Positions 1 through 8,794 of a stretch of DNA of 64,000 nt are shown here, piece by piece. This stretch comes from Bifidobacterium breve. GTDB taxonomy: Bacteria; Actinomycetota; Actinomycetes; Nanopelagicales; Nanopelagicaceae. The stretch's first letter is position 1. Each line of letters begins with the position of its first letter. Location of the stretch: contig CAMCXX010000003.1 in NCBI GenBank assembly GCA_945883755.1, positions 34,468 to 98,467 on the forward strand, in the 5' to 3' direction. A program made the translations under genes and the position numbers. Below the pieces are notes generated by a model. It was not told where the DNA came from and did not search any database. It saw only the letters and a program-made list of their open reading frames with translations.

Positions 1-1
1 T

Positions 2-460
2 GATGCTGATCTAGATTTACATAAATTACTGGTTGAACGTTTATCAATTGGCGGCAAAATCAATTTTGTCATCTGTGATGAAGCGCAGTTCTACCAACCG
101 GAACAGATAGAGCAATTAGCCAGGATTGTGGATGGGCTTGGTATCGATGTTTACGCCTTTGGTATTTTGGCTGATTTTCGTACCAAACTCTTTCCCGGTA
201 GTGCTCGCTTAGTTGAGTTAGCTGATCGAGTTCAAACCCTTCAAGTAGAGGCTCTGTGCTGGTGTGGAGCCAGAGCAACACACAACGCTCGTACCATAAA
301 TGGCAAGATGGTTACAGAAGGTGAACAGGTTGTGGTTGGCGATGTATCTTCACAATCTGACATATCTTACGAGGTGCTTTGCCGAAGACACCATATGCGA
401 AATGTCACCTCTCGAGTATCCAATCCCGCTACCGAACAATCACTACCATTTAACAATTAG
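2..460 (+). CDS. tdk: Thymidine kinase, C-terminal part (5' end outside window)
   Basis: Thymidine kinase phosphorylates thymidine to dTMP in the salvage pathway. The reading frame is open from the left edge, so the N-terminus with the P-loop is missing. The visible 152 residues hold the DEAQF Walker-B motif (fragment residues 26-30), the GILADFRTKLFPGS segment typical of type II thymidine kinases (54-67), and the usual zinc-site region with C86/C88 and C127-x2-H130. The order and spacing match the family. The stop is followed by a 69-nt spacer and an alcohol dehydrogenase on the same strand. Confidence 0.93.
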   Translation, partial: DADLDLHKLLVERLSIGGKINFVICDEAQFYQPEQIEQLARIVDGLGIDVYAFGILADFRTKLFPGSARLVELADRVQTLQVEALCWCGARATHNARTINGKMVTEGEQVVVGDVSSQSDISYEVLCRRHHMRNVTSRVSNPATEQSLPFNN

Positions 461-529
461 AACTGATCCAGCAATTAACGATCTGATGTTGCGTAGATTC
501 GGTAAACCAACTAGAGAGATGAGCCAGGA

Positions 530-1570
530 ATGAAGGTTAAAGGTTACGCTGTTGAATCGGCTAAAGCTAAATTAAAGCCATATGAATTTACCCGTCGAGA
601 GCTACTACCAAATGATGTTGCGCTAGATATTCTCTTTGCTGGAATCTGCCACTCAGATATTCATCAAGCTCGCGAGGAGTGGGGAGCTGCAATATTTCCA
701 ATGGTTCCCGGGCATGAAATTGTAGGTCGAGTAACCGCTGTTGGAAGTAATGTTTCAAAGTTTAAAGTTGGAGAGATTATAGGTGTAGGAGTATTTATTG
801 ATTCTTGCCGAAGCTGCACCAGCTGCTCGGCAGGATTGGAGCAGTATTGTGTTGAAGGTATGACTGGAACTTACAACACCCTAGAGCGAGATGGAGTTAC
901 CGTTGCAATGGGGGGTTACAGCGATAAATTCGTAATAAACGAAAAATACGCAGTACATGTTCCAGAAAAATTAGATCTACCTGGAGTTGCGCCGCTGATG
1001 TGCGCCGGTATTACTCTCTATTCCCCACTAAAAAATTGGAAAGCTGCGCCTGGCAAAAAAATAGGAATTATTGGTTTGGGCGGATTAGGGCATATGGGAG
1101 TGAAATTTGCAGTAGCAATGGGAGCGGAAACAACTGTTTTCTCTCACTCTCCCGAAAAAGAGGCAGATGCTAAGCGAATGGGTGCTCATCACTTTGTAAG
1201 TACAAAAGAGATTAAGAATCTACAATCTTTAGAGAAAAAGTTTGATCTATTGCTAAATACCGTCTCCGCCGATCTTGATCTAGAGCCATACTTGCAGATG
1301 TTGAAATTAGATGGCACTTTAGTTGTAATCGGCCTTCCTGGAAAACCTTATTCAATCAATGCTGGCACATTGCTGGGCCAACGCAGATCCTTGGCCGGAT
1401 CTATGATTGGTGGCATTGCTCAACTTCAAGAGATGTTAAATTTTTGTGGTGAGAAAAACATAACCTCAGATGTTGAAGTAATTGATGCTACCTATATCAA
1501 TCAAGCTTACGATCGAACTGTAGCTAGCGATGTGAAGTATCGTTTTGTGATTGATGCAAAAAGCTTTTAA
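530..1570 (+). CDS. Zinc-dependent NAD(P) alcohol dehydrogenase (YahK/CAD-like)
   Basis: This 346-residue medium-chain dehydrogenase probably reduces aldehydes or oxidises alcohols with NADP(H). Catalytic zinc ligands are visible at C40, H62-E63 (GHE) and C158. The structural zinc lobe has C93, C96, C99 and C107. The nucleotide-binding loop GLGGLG lies at 182-187. The layout matches the cinnamyl-alcohol-dehydrogenase/YahK/AdhA group; the exact substrate cannot be read. The start is set by homology of the N-terminus (a short MKVKGYAV strand). The purine-rich stretch before it sits too close for a normal ribosome binding site. A possible TAGATT -10 lies at 494-499. Confidence 0.92.
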   Translation: MKVKGYAVESAKAKLKPYEFTRRELLPNDVALDILFAGICHSDIHQAREEWGAAIFPMVPGHEIVGRVTAVGSNVSKFKVGEIIGVGVFIDSCRSCTSCSAGLEQYCVEGMTGTYNTLERDGVTVAMGGYSDKFVINEKYAVHVPEKLDLPGVAPLMCAGITLYSPLKNWKAAPGKKIGIIGLGGLGHMGVKFAVAMGAETTVFSHSPEKEADAKRMGAHHFVSTKEIKNLQSLEKKFDLLLNTVSADLDLEPYLQMLKLDGTLVVIGLPGKPYSINAGTLLGQRRSLAGSMIGGIAQLQEMLNFCGEKNITSDVEVIDATYINQAYDRTVASDVKYRFVIDAKSF

Positions 1571-1579
1571 AGCGAGTAT

Positions 1580-2314
1580 TTAAACAAAGCTGTGGGCAAT
1601 AAAGGCAAGGATTGGTGCTACTGCAATAGCTGGCAGTAAATTGCCCACTGCAATCTGTTTTAACTTCAATAAGCGCAAGGCAATTCCAAGTAGCAAAATG
1701 CCACCTACTGACGTCATCGCTAATACCTGATAATCAGCCAAAATGGCGCCTAGAAATAAACCTACGCCAGTCCATGCAAATTGGTAAATACCAACTGGCA
1801 GCGCCGAGACCGCAACTCCCCACCCAAGAGTGGCAGCAAAAGCCATTGCTGCAAAAAAATCCAGTGTGCTTTTCAAAACCAGTTGATCCAAACCGGTTTG
1901 CATTCCATCACTGATGCTGCCAAGAATTGCCAGCGGTCCTATTGCAAATATCAATGAGGCAGAGACAAAACCTTCGACAAAATTAGACTCTCCTTTTGCG
2001 GAAAATTTACTCTGTAATGAATTACCAAATCTCTCTAACCGATCTTCAATCCTGAGCAAGGAGCCAATTAATGCCCCCAGCAGTAATGAAAAAATCAAAA
2101 CTAGCATGGTCGCGCCAGCTGGTAAGGCATTAACTAAATCATCACTCCAGTACGCCGCTATGGCATCAGCTGCCGAGATCACAGTTACACAACCCAAAAC
2201 TTGGGTTATTAACTCTTTCAGATCCTCTTTGAACTTACTGCCTAGGGCTACTCCTATCGCACCACCTGCCACGATGGCAACAATATTTAGAACGGTACCG
2301 AAACCAACAAACAT
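1580..2314 (-). CDS. DUF554 family membrane protein
   Basis: DUF554 (YdfK/YqgA-like) proteins are integral membrane proteins of unknown function. The 244-residue product has about seven hydrophobic segments and starts with the family's glycine-rich first helix (MFVGFG). The frame stays open upstream, but I chose the ATG at 2314 because it forms a TAATG overlap with the uppP stop codon and is where the family homology starts, implying translational coupling. It converges on the alcohol dehydrogenase with only 9 nt between stops. Confidence 0.85.
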   Translation of the reverse strand: MFVGFGTVLNIVAIVAGGAIGVALGSKFKEDLKELITQVLGCVTVISAADAIAAYWSDDLVNALPAGATMLVLIFSLLLGALIGSLLRIEDRLERFGNSLQSKFSAKGESNFVEGFVSASLIFAIGPLAILGSISDGMQTGLDQLVLKSTLDFFAAMAFAATLGWGVAVSALPVGIYQFAWTGVGLFLGAILADYQVLAMTSVGGILLLGIALRLLKLKQIAVGNLLPAIAVAPILAFIAHSFV

Positions 2315-3177
2315 TAATAAAACCTGATGAAAGAGAGCGCTCCGGCAACAAGGCAATAGATCGCAAACGGGTAAAGGGTCTTGGTTTTAAACCAACGTAC
2401 CAAAAATTTAACACTGAAATATGTAGCGGTAAATGAAACAACACAACCGACAAGTATCTCCCCTAAAATTGTATTTGTTTCAGAGGTAAATAATTCTGGT
2501 AATTTAACGATTGATGCCCCAATGATGACCGGTAGTGCCATCAGGAAAGCAAAATCAGAGGCCACAGAGTGATTTAATTTACGAAGCAGACCAGCACTCA
2601 TTGTGATACCAAATCTACTAATGCCAGCAAATAAGGCTAATGATTGCCCAAAACCAATTAGAACCGCTGTTTTGGCATTAATTCGATGATCTATCTCAGC
2701 ATCGGAATCTGCAAACTCATGCGGAATGTCGCGTCGCGATAATCTCTCTGCAGCAATCAAAATTAAACCATTAATTGCCAGAAATGCAGCGGAGAATTTT
2801 GGTTTACCAAAAATACTTTGAAAATAATCTTCAAAAAGTAGACCCAAAACTCCAACTGGAATAGTCGCAATCACAATGTAGCCAAGTACTCGAAACTGAG
2901 TTGTTTGAAAATCACGCTTAATAATTGATCTAGTAGCTCCGACAAGTAGATTGCTCCAGCGTTTGCGGAAAACAATAAACAAGGCGATGGCACTAGCAAA
3001 GTGCATGGCAATAGTGATGAGCAGATACGCCTGATTCTCCTCATTCATAAATGTCGCAAATCCACCACCCAGCCATGCTGGGATCAAAATTGCGTGACCA
3101 AGACTTGATATCGGGAAGAGTTCAGTAGCCCCTTGTATCAACCCAATAATGATTGATTGGCCGTAGGTGAACTCCAT
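2314..3177 (-). CDS. uppP: Undecaprenyl-diphosphatase (BacA/UppP)
   Basis: UppP dephosphorylates undecaprenyl pyrophosphate at the membrane, recycling the lipid carrier for peptidoglycan and other surface polymers. The 287-residue polytopic protein carries the N-terminal catalytic motif IQGATELFPISSLGH (14-28) with the conserved glutamate, and a second motif GISRFG near residue 183, a variant of the usual PG-SR-G. Length and both motifs fit a full-length enzyme. It is coupled to DUF554 by a 1-nt stop/start overlap. Confidence 0.93.
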   Translation of the reverse strand: MEFTYGQSIIIGLIQGATELFPISSLGHAILIPAWLGGGFATFMNEENQAYLLITIAMHFASAIALFIVFRKRWSNLLVGATRSIIKRDFQTTQFRVLGYIVIATIPVGVLGLLFEDYFQSIFGKPKFSAAFLAINGLILIAAERLSRRDIPHEFADSDAEIDHRINAKTAVLIGFGQSLALFAGISRFGITMSAGLLRKLNHSVASDFAFLMALPVIIGASIVKLPELFTSETNTILGEILVGCVVSFTATYFSVKFLVRWFKTKTLYPFAIYCLVAGALSFIRFY

Positions 3178-3222
3178 TTATTTACACTGCCCATCATGAT
3201 AAGTTACAAAAGTAAACAGGGG

Positions 3223-3228
3223 TATAGT
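3223..3228 (+). promoter_or_regulatory. -10 box (TATAGT) for the YczE-like gene
   Basis: TATAGT lies exactly 6 nt before an in-frame GTG at 3235, the same -10-to-start spacing seen before several other genes here, which suggests a leaderless transcript beginning at or next to the start codon. A second possible -10 (TACACT, 3183-3188) lies 7 nt before an in-frame ATG at 3196, so the start remains open between the two. No convincing -35 is seen. Confidence 0.5.
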
Positions 3229-3234
3229 TTAACA

Positions 3235-3924
3235 GTGCGTATAACATTTTCCTCGCTCTTGAACTTGGTAAAACCTCATAAAACCATTCCAAAAACCCAC
3301 TGGTGCGCAGATAATCAATGGGATTTGGGTAGATCCAAGGATGATCTATATCGATTTTTTATTTTGATTGCTGGGTTAACATTATTTGGCCTTGGGGAGT
3401 CCATGCTCGTCTCTTCAACACTGGGCAACTCACCTTGGGTGGTCCTGGCTGAAGGCGTTTCCAATTATTCGCCTTTTAATATTGGTGAAGCTACATTTTT
3501 GATCAGCTTAATTGTTCTGCTGCTGTGGATCCCATTAAAACAAAAACCCGGATTTGGTACTTTGATGAATATTTTGGTGATAGCCGCAGCCATAGAGCTG
3601 GGTTTATATATATTTCCCACTAGCAACGAAATCTCCTGGCAAATCTTGTACTTGGTTATCGGAACTGCACTTGTCGGAGCGGGTTCTGCCTTGTACTTAA
3701 CCTGTGGTTTAGGCGCAGGTCCTCGGGATGGCTTAATGACTGGCCTTCATGATCGAACTGGCGTTCGGGTAGGCCGCGTCCGCTTAGGGATTGAGTTATC
3801 TGCTTTAAGCGTAGGAGCGCTTTTGGGTGGCACGCTAGGTATAGGCACCGCCTTTTACGCCCTGTTTATCGGGCAATCTGTAGCGGTTTTTCTAGGTGTC
3901 GTAGCCCGTCATACCTCTCAGTAA
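3235..3924 (+). CDS. YczE/YitT-like integral membrane protein
   Basis: The protein has five or more hydrophobic helices and resembles the YczE/YyaS family of uncharacterised bacterial membrane proteins, including the conserved LGNSPW-type segment after the first helix and a glycine-rich GLGAGPRDG motif in the second half. Function is unknown. The frame is open from 3157. I prefer the GTG at 3235, which has a well-placed TATAGT -10; ATG 3196 is the alternative. The first helix starts only about 35 residues further on, so either start leaves a polar N-terminal tail. Confidence 0.8.
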   Translation: MRITFSSLLNLVKPHKTIPKTHWCADNQWDLGRSKDDLYRFFILIAGLTLFGLGESMLVSSTLGNSPWVVLAEGVSNYSPFNIGEATFLISLIVLLLWIPLKQKPGFGTLMNILVIAAAIELGLYIFPTSNEISWQILYLVIGTALVGAGSALYLTCGLGAGPRDGLMTGLHDRTGVRVGRVRLGIELSALSVGALLGGTLGIGTAFYALFIGQSVAVFLGVVARHTSQ

Positions 3925-3952
3925 CCCTTAAGTTTGAGCCACTCCCCTCAGT

Positions 3953-3973
3953 TTGTTGGACTGCATTCAACAA
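3953..3973 (+). other. Small inverted repeat upstream of the purine permease
   Basis: An 8-bp stem (3953-3960 against 3966-3973, one G-T pair) with a 5-nt loop lies about 43 nt before the permease start. There is no T-run, so it is not an intrinsic terminator, and it does not resemble the purine riboswitch. It could be an operator or a leader hairpin. Confidence 0.3.
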
Positions 3974-4015
3974 CATGTCGAAAACACCATGTTAAAAAAA
4001 CAGAAGGGTAAAACC

Positions 4016-5446
4016 ATGCTTGATAGCTTCTTTAAAATCAGTCAACGTGGCTCAACCGTAGCTCGTGAAGTCCGTGGCGGAGTTGTCACATTTTTCACAA
4101 TGGCCTACATAGTTGCGCTAAATCCACTAATCATCGGTCTAGCAAAAGATGCCGATGGTAAATATATTGGCGGCGGAGATGCCCCAAACCTTGCACTAGT
4201 TGCAGCAGCCACCGCGCTTATCGCGGGCGTAATGACCATTCTCATGGGAGTTGTTGCTAACTTCCCACTTGCAATCGCAACCGGCCTTGGTTTAAACACC
4301 TTTGTTGCAGTTGGTATTGCATCAAAAATGAGCTGGGCAGATGCCATGGGCCTTGTGGTCCTAGAAGGAATAATAATTTTGATTCTGGTTTTAACTGGAT
4401 TTAGAGTTGCTGTATTCCGCGCAGTTCCTACCCAATTAAAGATTGCTATCTCAGTTGGTATTGGCTTGTTTATCGCCTTAATCGGATTAGTAGATGCGGG
4501 CTTTGTTCGCAGAACTGGCCAGGGTCCTGTACCTGTTACTTTAGGCGACAACGGAAACCTGATTGGTTGGCCGGTAGTAGTTTTTGCCTTCGGACTTTTC
4601 CTAATGATTGGTCTTACTGTTAAGAAGATTAAGGGCGCACTCTTAATTGGTATAACAGTTACAACCATTGTTGCAATCGCAATTGAATCAGCCTTCAAAA
4701 TTGGTCCATTTGTTGGACCAGATGGCGTAAATCCAAAGGGATGGAATCTAAATGTACCTGCGCTGCCAGATGCAGTAGTTGCTACACCTAACTTCAGTAT
4801 TCTCGGTGATTTCAACCTACTAGGTGGATTTGATCGCATTACCTTAGTTGCAGCCAGCTTGCTAGTTTTCACATTACTGCTAGCTGACTTCTTTGACACT
4901 ATGGGAACAATGACTGCAATTGGTCAACAAGCCGGATTGGTAGATCGCGATGGCAACATTGAGGGAGCTAATCGAATTCTTCTTGTCGACTCATTAGCTG
5001 CTACAGCTGGAGGCGCTGGCTCTGTTTCATCCAATACCTCTTACATTGAATCTGCTGCAGGTGTTGGTGAGGGTGCAAAGACTGGTTTAGCCTCTGTTGT
5101 CACCGGTTTGCTGTTCTTGCTAACTACCTTCTTGGCACCATTAGTTGCAATTATCCCTTATGAAGCTGCGGTGCCGGCATTAATCATCGTCGGTTTCATG
5201 ATGATGACTCAGATCAAGGGTATTGATTGGGATGATCTTGGAATCGCCATTCCAGCATTCCTAACAATTATCTTGATGCCATTCACATATAACATCTCAG
5301 TTGGTATTGGAGCTGGCTTTGTTACCTACGTGGTTATCAGAGTCGTACAAGGTCGTCGTCGTGAAATTCATCCATTGATGTACGTTGTCTCTGGCTTGTT
5401 CATGATCTACTTCCTGCAATCACCAATTAATATCTGGACTGCATAA
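4016..5446 (+). CDS. NCS2-family purine permease (AzgA type)
   Basis: This is a 476-residue polytopic transporter of the AzgA branch of NCS2, which imports hypoxanthine, guanine or adenine by proton symport. The N-terminus has the AzgA-type REVRGGVVTFFTMAYI segment. The middle carries ADFFDTMGT, the substrate-site motif of this family, followed by the conserved SNTSYIESAAGV motif. The start at 4016 is chosen because AAGGG (4004-4008) lies 7 nt upstream; the frame is open from 3953 but earlier starts have no ribosome binding site. A strong terminator follows directly. Confidence 0.93.
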   Translation: MLDSFFKISQRGSTVAREVRGGVVTFFTMAYIVALNPLIIGLAKDADGKYIGGGDAPNLALVAAATALIAGVMTILMGVVANFPLAIATGLGLNTFVAVGIASKMSWADAMGLVVLEGIIILILVLTGFRVAVFRAVPTQLKIAISVGIGLFIALIGLVDAGFVRRTGQGPVPVTLGDNGNLIGWPVVVFAFGLFLMIGLTVKKIKGALLIGITVTTIVAIAIESAFKIGPFVGPDGVNPKGWNLNVPALPDAVVATPNFSILGDFNLLGGFDRITLVAASLLVFTLLLADFFDTMGTMTAIGQQAGLVDRDGNIEGANRILLVDSLAATAGGAGSVSSNTSYIESAAGVGEGAKTGLASVVTGLLFLLTTFLAPLVAIIPYEAAVPALIIVGFMMMTQIKGIDWDDLGIAIPAFLTIILMPFTYNISVGIGAGFVTYVVIRVVQGRRREIHPLMYVVSGLFMIYFLQSPINIWTA

Positions 5447-5460
5447 CGATATAAAGTAAA

Positions 5461-5494
5461 TAGTGGGTAACTTCGGTTACCCACTATTTTTTTT
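5461..5494 (+). terminator. Rho-independent terminator after the permease
   Basis: A perfect 11-bp stem (TAGTGGGTAAC / GTTACCCACTA) with a TTCG tetraloop is followed by eight T residues (5487-5494). The T-run touches the ung stop codon on the other strand (5493-5495). This is the clearest intrinsic terminator in the window. Confidence 0.95.
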
Positions 5495-6149
5495 ACCAAT
5501 TTATCGGCTGATCAGCCTGTTTAATAAGAATCTGATTCACCTTTGAGAATGGTTTTGACCCAAAAAAACCGCGGTAGGCAGATAATGGACTTGGGTGCGC
5601 TGAAGTAATTAACTTATCATCGCTAAAAAATGAGCGCACCTCTTGGGCATCATTACCCCACAAAACGCCGATTGCACCATTATCAGCCACGCACTTAATA
5701 ATTCGTTCCGTTATCTCACTCCACCCTTTTTTGCGATGCGACTCTTTACCATCTATACCGATACTTAAACTTCGATTTATTAGCATGACACCTTGATTAG
5801 CCCAATCCGATAGATCTCCTGATCTGCGTTTAATATTTAAATCTGAGAATAACTCCTGGTAAATATTTTTTAGTGAAGCGGGAAGTTTCTTTAACTCCTT
5901 TGGAACCGAGAAAGCTAGGCCAGTTGCGTGATCTACATTTGGATATGGATCTTGACCTAAAATTATTACCTTTATTTGTTCTGGAGGTTTACACAACGCT
6001 GCAAAGATTTTCGGTAGAGATGGTTGATAATTTTGGCCAATCGCTTGCCAAACTCGATCTACCTCCTCTTTATCGAGGTGGCGTTGCCAGAAAGTTGGCA
6101 CCTGTGACCAAAGATTAGATCGCTCGAGCAAAGTACCTGCCTTGATCAT
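5493..6149 (-). CDS. ung: Uracil-DNA glycosylase, family 1
   Basis: Ung removes uracil from DNA at the start of base-excision repair. The 218-residue protein has the water-activating motif GQDPYP (65-70, catalytic D67) and the HPSPLSAYRGFFG leucine-loop motif with catalytic H185, both intact. The frame extends a little upstream, but ATG 6149 fits the family length. It overlaps the end of the preceding ABC ATPase gene by 35 nt, so the two are probably cotranscribed; a nearby TTG is a possible alternative start. Confidence 0.93.
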   Translation of the reverse strand: MIKAGTLLERSNLWSQVPTFWQRHLDKEEVDRVWQAIGQNYQPSLPKIFAALCKPPEQIKVIILGQDPYPNVDHATGLAFSVPKELKKLPASLKNIYQELFSDLNIKRRSGDLSDWANQGVMLINRSLSIGIDGKESHRKKGWSEITERIIKCVADNGAIGVLWGNDAQEVRSFFSDDKLITSAHPSPLSAYRGFFGSKPFSKVNQILIKQADQPINW

Positions 6150-6897
6150 GGTGAATAGTAATCGGCAAGCCATAAGCTTCGGACATAAAGGCGTTGGTGA
6201 TAACTCGATCTACCGCTCCTTGCGCAATTACTTCACCATCTTTTAAAAGTAAGGCATGAGTAGTTCCGATAGGGATCTCTTCTACATGGTGAGTAACAAT
6301 TACAGTTGCTGGTGAAAGTGGATCTTTAGCTAATCTTTCTAGCCTAACGAGAAGATCCTCCCGACCACCAAGATCTAAAGATGATGCCGGTTCATCCAAT
6401 AACAGGAGTTCGGGATCTGTCATCAATGCTCTTGCGATCTGTACGCGTTTCTTCTCTCCTTCACTAAGGGAAGAGAATAATCTGGAAGCTAGATCCCTAA
6501 CCCCAAGTGCAGTCAGTAAACCTTTTGCACGAGATTCATCCCATAAATCGTAACTTTCTTGCCAACGACCGAGCATTGCATATGCGGCGGTTAAGACAAC
6601 ATCCATAACAATCTCATCCTCCGGAAAATCCTTTACAAAAGCTGATGATGTGATTCCTATCCTGGTGCGTAACTCAAATACATCTATTTTACCCAATTGT
6701 TGACCAAGTATTTTTACATCCCCGGAAGTTGGGTGAATCAATGTTGCGCAAAGTTGGAGCAAGGTAGTTTTACCGGCACCATTTGGACCGAGAATTACCC
6801 ATCGCTCTCCATGATTAACTGCCCAATCAATAGGCCCCAAGATATTTTTATCGCCTCTGCGCACACTTACATTATTAAACTCATATATGGCGCTCAC
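6115..6897 (-). CDS. ABC transporter ATP-binding protein (stand-alone)
   Basis: A single 260-residue ABC nucleotide-binding domain with Walker A GPNGAGKTT (37-45), signature LSEGEKKR (144-151), Walker B LLLLDEP (164-170) and an H-loop histidine in VTHH near 202. All catalytic parts are intact. No permease or binding protein is adjacent, so the transported substrate cannot be inferred. Similar lone ATPases of the iron-complex/ModF-like group occur in actinobacteria. The start is GTG, with TATCTT 8 nt upstream as a probable -10. Confidence 0.85.
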   Translation of the reverse strand: MSAIYEFNNVSVRRGDKNILGPIDWAVNHGERWVILGPNGAGKTTLLQLCATLIHPTSGDVKILGQQLGKIDVFELRTRIGITSSAFVKDFPEDEIVMDVVLTAAYAMLGRWQESYDLWDESRAKGLLTALGVRDLASRLFSSLSEGEKKRVQIARALMTDPELLLLDEPASSLDLGGREDLLVRLERLAKDPLSPATVIVTHHVEEIPIGTTHALLLKDGEVIAQGAVDRVITNAFMSEAYGLPITIHHDQGRYFARAI

Positions 6898-6905
6898 AAT
6901 GAGAA

Positions 6906-6911
6906 AAGATA
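6906..6911 (-). promoter_or_regulatory. -10 box (TATCTT) for the ABC ATPase/ung unit
   Basis: On the minus strand TATCTT lies 8 nt before the GTG start, consistent with a leaderless or nearly leaderless transcript. It shares a 49-bp divergent intergenic region with the serB promoter. Confidence 0.4.
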
Positions 6912-6934
6912 CCCGCTATCGCAGATATAACCGA

Positions 6935-6940
6935 TAATCT
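6935..6940 (+). promoter_or_regulatory. -10 box (TAATCT) for serB
   Basis: TAATCT is followed by six nucleotides and then the serB ATG. No Shine-Dalgarno sequence is present, so the transcript probably starts at the ATG (leaderless). Confidence 0.5.
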
Positions 6941-6946
6941 GCGCAT

Positions 6947-8110
6947 ATGAGCGTCGACAAAGATGGGGAGTTTAGTGGCCTGATTCTGGTCTCAGGAGTT
7001 GATGAACCAGGAATCACCTCCAAGGTGCTTAGCAAACTAGCAGAATTTTCCGTAGAGATTATCGACATTAAACAGATCGTTACCGGTGATCGGTTGCTTC
7101 AAACCATACTAATCAAATTACTTCCAGATCACGCCTTAGCGGTTGAATCTGACCTATTGCAGTTGGCAGGTAATTCATCATTTGATCTAGCTATAGATTT
7201 TTCACAATATACCAAGAATCAAGATCTGCCAGAACATGCCTTCATTTCAATAGTTGATCTTCACTTGGATCCTAAAAAAATTGCCACCGTGGCAAAATAC
7301 ATTCACCAAATAGGTGCCAATATCCTGGATATTAAATTAAGTCGCTTATCTAATTTGAACGCAATAACATTTCAAATTGGTAAATCTGGTTTAAACCATC
7401 TGCAGATGCAAGATCAGCTGAAAGAGATTGGATTGGCAGAAGGAATCGATCTTTGTTTAACAACTCAAGCATTTCAAAAAGTAAAGAAATTATTTGTATT
7501 CGATATGGACTCAACCTTAATCGCCCAAGAGGTTATAGATTTACTCGCGATCAAAGCAAATAAGGCTGAAGAGGTTTCAGAGATAACTGAAATGGCCATG
7601 AATGGTGAGCTAGATTTTGAACAATCCCTTCGAAAGAGAGTTGCATTGCTGGCGGGAGTTTCTGAAAGTGCTTTGCAAGAAACTGCTGAAGCCCTGACCT
7701 TTAATCCTGGGGTGATTGAAACAATCAGAAGTATTAAAGAGATGGGTCATAAGGTGGCGGTTGTTAGCGGTGGTTTTACACAAGTGATAGAAAAATTCTT
7801 AGCTCAAATCGATATTGATTATGTATTTGCAAATACACTGGATATTGCAAACTCCTCTCTCACCGGTAAGTTAGCAGGTGAGATTATTGATGGTTCAGGC
7901 AAAGCTGAATCAATGCGTAAAGCTGCTCAATTAGAATCAATACCGCTAATAAACACAATCGCCGTTGGAGATGGCGCCAATGATCTGAAGATGATGGCGA
8001 TCGCCGGATACAGCTTTGCATTTCTTGCTAAAGAGGTTGTGAAACAAGGTGCAAAATCAACTATCTCTCACTCTGATATGCGGGCTTTACTTCTGCTGCT
8101 CAATCTTTAG
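6947..8110 (+). CDS. serB: Phosphoserine phosphatase with N-terminal ACT domains
   Basis: SerB hydrolyses phosphoserine to serine, the last step of serine synthesis. The 387-residue protein starts with two ACT-like regulatory domains (about 8-85 and 95-170), as in mycobacterial SerB2, where amino acids bind. The HAD phosphatase domain follows, with the DMDST nucleophile motif (D186/D188) and the GDGANDLKMM metal motif near 343. It diverges from the ABC ATPase and its 3' end overlaps the end of rpe by 11 nt in the convergent direction. Confidence 0.95.
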   Translation: MSVDKDGEFSGLILVSGVDEPGITSKVLSKLAEFSVEIIDIKQIVTGDRLLQTILIKLLPDHALAVESDLLQLAGNSSFDLAIDFSQYTKNQDLPEHAFISIVDLHLDPKKIATVAKYIHQIGANILDIKLSRLSNLNAITFQIGKSGLNHLQMQDQLKEIGLAEGIDLCLTTQAFQKVKKLFVFDMDSTLIAQEVIDLLAIKANKAEEVSEITEMAMNGELDFEQSLRKRVALLAGVSESALQETAEALTFNPGVIETIRSIKEMGHKVAVVSGGFTQVIEKFLAQIDIDYVFANTLDIANSSLTGKLAGEIIDGSGKAESMRKAAQLESIPLINTIAVGDGANDLKMMAIAGYSFAFLAKEVVKQGAKSTISHSDMRALLLLLNL

Positions 8111-8786
8111 TTAATTCTAGGTTTGCTAAGGAGCGCAATCTCTTCACCATTTGTGCGGGATCATCACTACGATAAACCGCACTTCCTGCAACAAAACAAT
8201 CAGCGCCAGCTTTAGCAGCAACAGCGATAGTTTCCTCTGAAATTCCGCCATCGACCTGTAGCAAGGTTTGATTCAAACCCTTTTTGGTAAGTGCCTGTCT
8301 TGCAGCCGAAACTTTATCCATCTGATCGGCCATAAAACTTTGACCACCAAAACCAGGCTCTACCGTCATAATCAGTAACATATCAATCTGGTTCAAATAC
8401 TTTTCAATCTCCGCAAAGGATGTTTTTGGCTTGATTGCCATACCAACCTTTGCACCATTGGATCTTATATTTGCAATTACGTCAGGTACTGAGGTGGCGG
8501 CCTCGAAGTGAAATGTAACTGAGATACAGCCAGCCTGCGCGTACTTTGGCGCTAATTCATCGGGATTTTCAATCATTAAATGAGCATCTACGCCAATGCT
8601 TGAGGAGGCAATTATCTCTGATGCTCGCTCAAAGGTGAAAGTTTGGTTTGGTACAAATTTATTATCCATAATATCTAAATGGAGTAAATCCGAAACAGCG
8701 GCAATCTTTTTAATCTCATTCTCAAGATTATTGAAATCGGCATTTAAAATGCTGGGATTTATATGGGCACTCAAACCACTACTCAT
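8100..8786 (-). CDS. rpe: Ribulose-phosphate 3-epimerase
   Basis: Rpe interconverts ribulose-5-phosphate and xylulose-5-phosphate in the pentose phosphate pathway. The 228-residue TIM-barrel protein shows the metal and catalytic motifs of the family: LHLDIMDNKFVPN (35-47), a DAHLM strand, the TVEPGFGGQSF loop and the VDGGI phosphate-binding region. It is the last gene of the long minus-strand run, 8 nt after rsmB, the same order as in streptomycetes (rsmB-rpe). Confidence 0.96.
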   Translation of the reverse strand: MSSGLSAHINPSILNADFNNLENEIKKIAAVSDLLHLDIMDNKFVPNQTFTFERASEIIASSSIGVDAHLMIENPDELAPKYAQAGCISVTFHFEAATSVPDVIANIRSNGAKVGMAIKPKTSFAEIEKYLNQIDMLLIMTVEPGFGGQSFMADQMDKVSAARQALTKKGLNQTLLQVDGGISEETIAVAAKAGADCFVAGSAVYRSDDPAQMVKRLRSLANLELTKD

Positions 8787-8794
8787 CTTTTACC

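Noticed and set aside
300..533. Plus-strand frame that ends in an ATGA overlap with the alcohol dehydrogenase start
   Set aside because: Most of it lies inside tdk in another frame, and the tdk frame has clear family motifs. The 24 codons after the tdk stop resemble nothing known. The overlap is probably chance.
4105..4899. 264-codon frame antisense to the purine permease
   Set aside because: Rich in Ser, Pro, Thr and Ile with no family features, as expected for the complement of a membrane protein gene.
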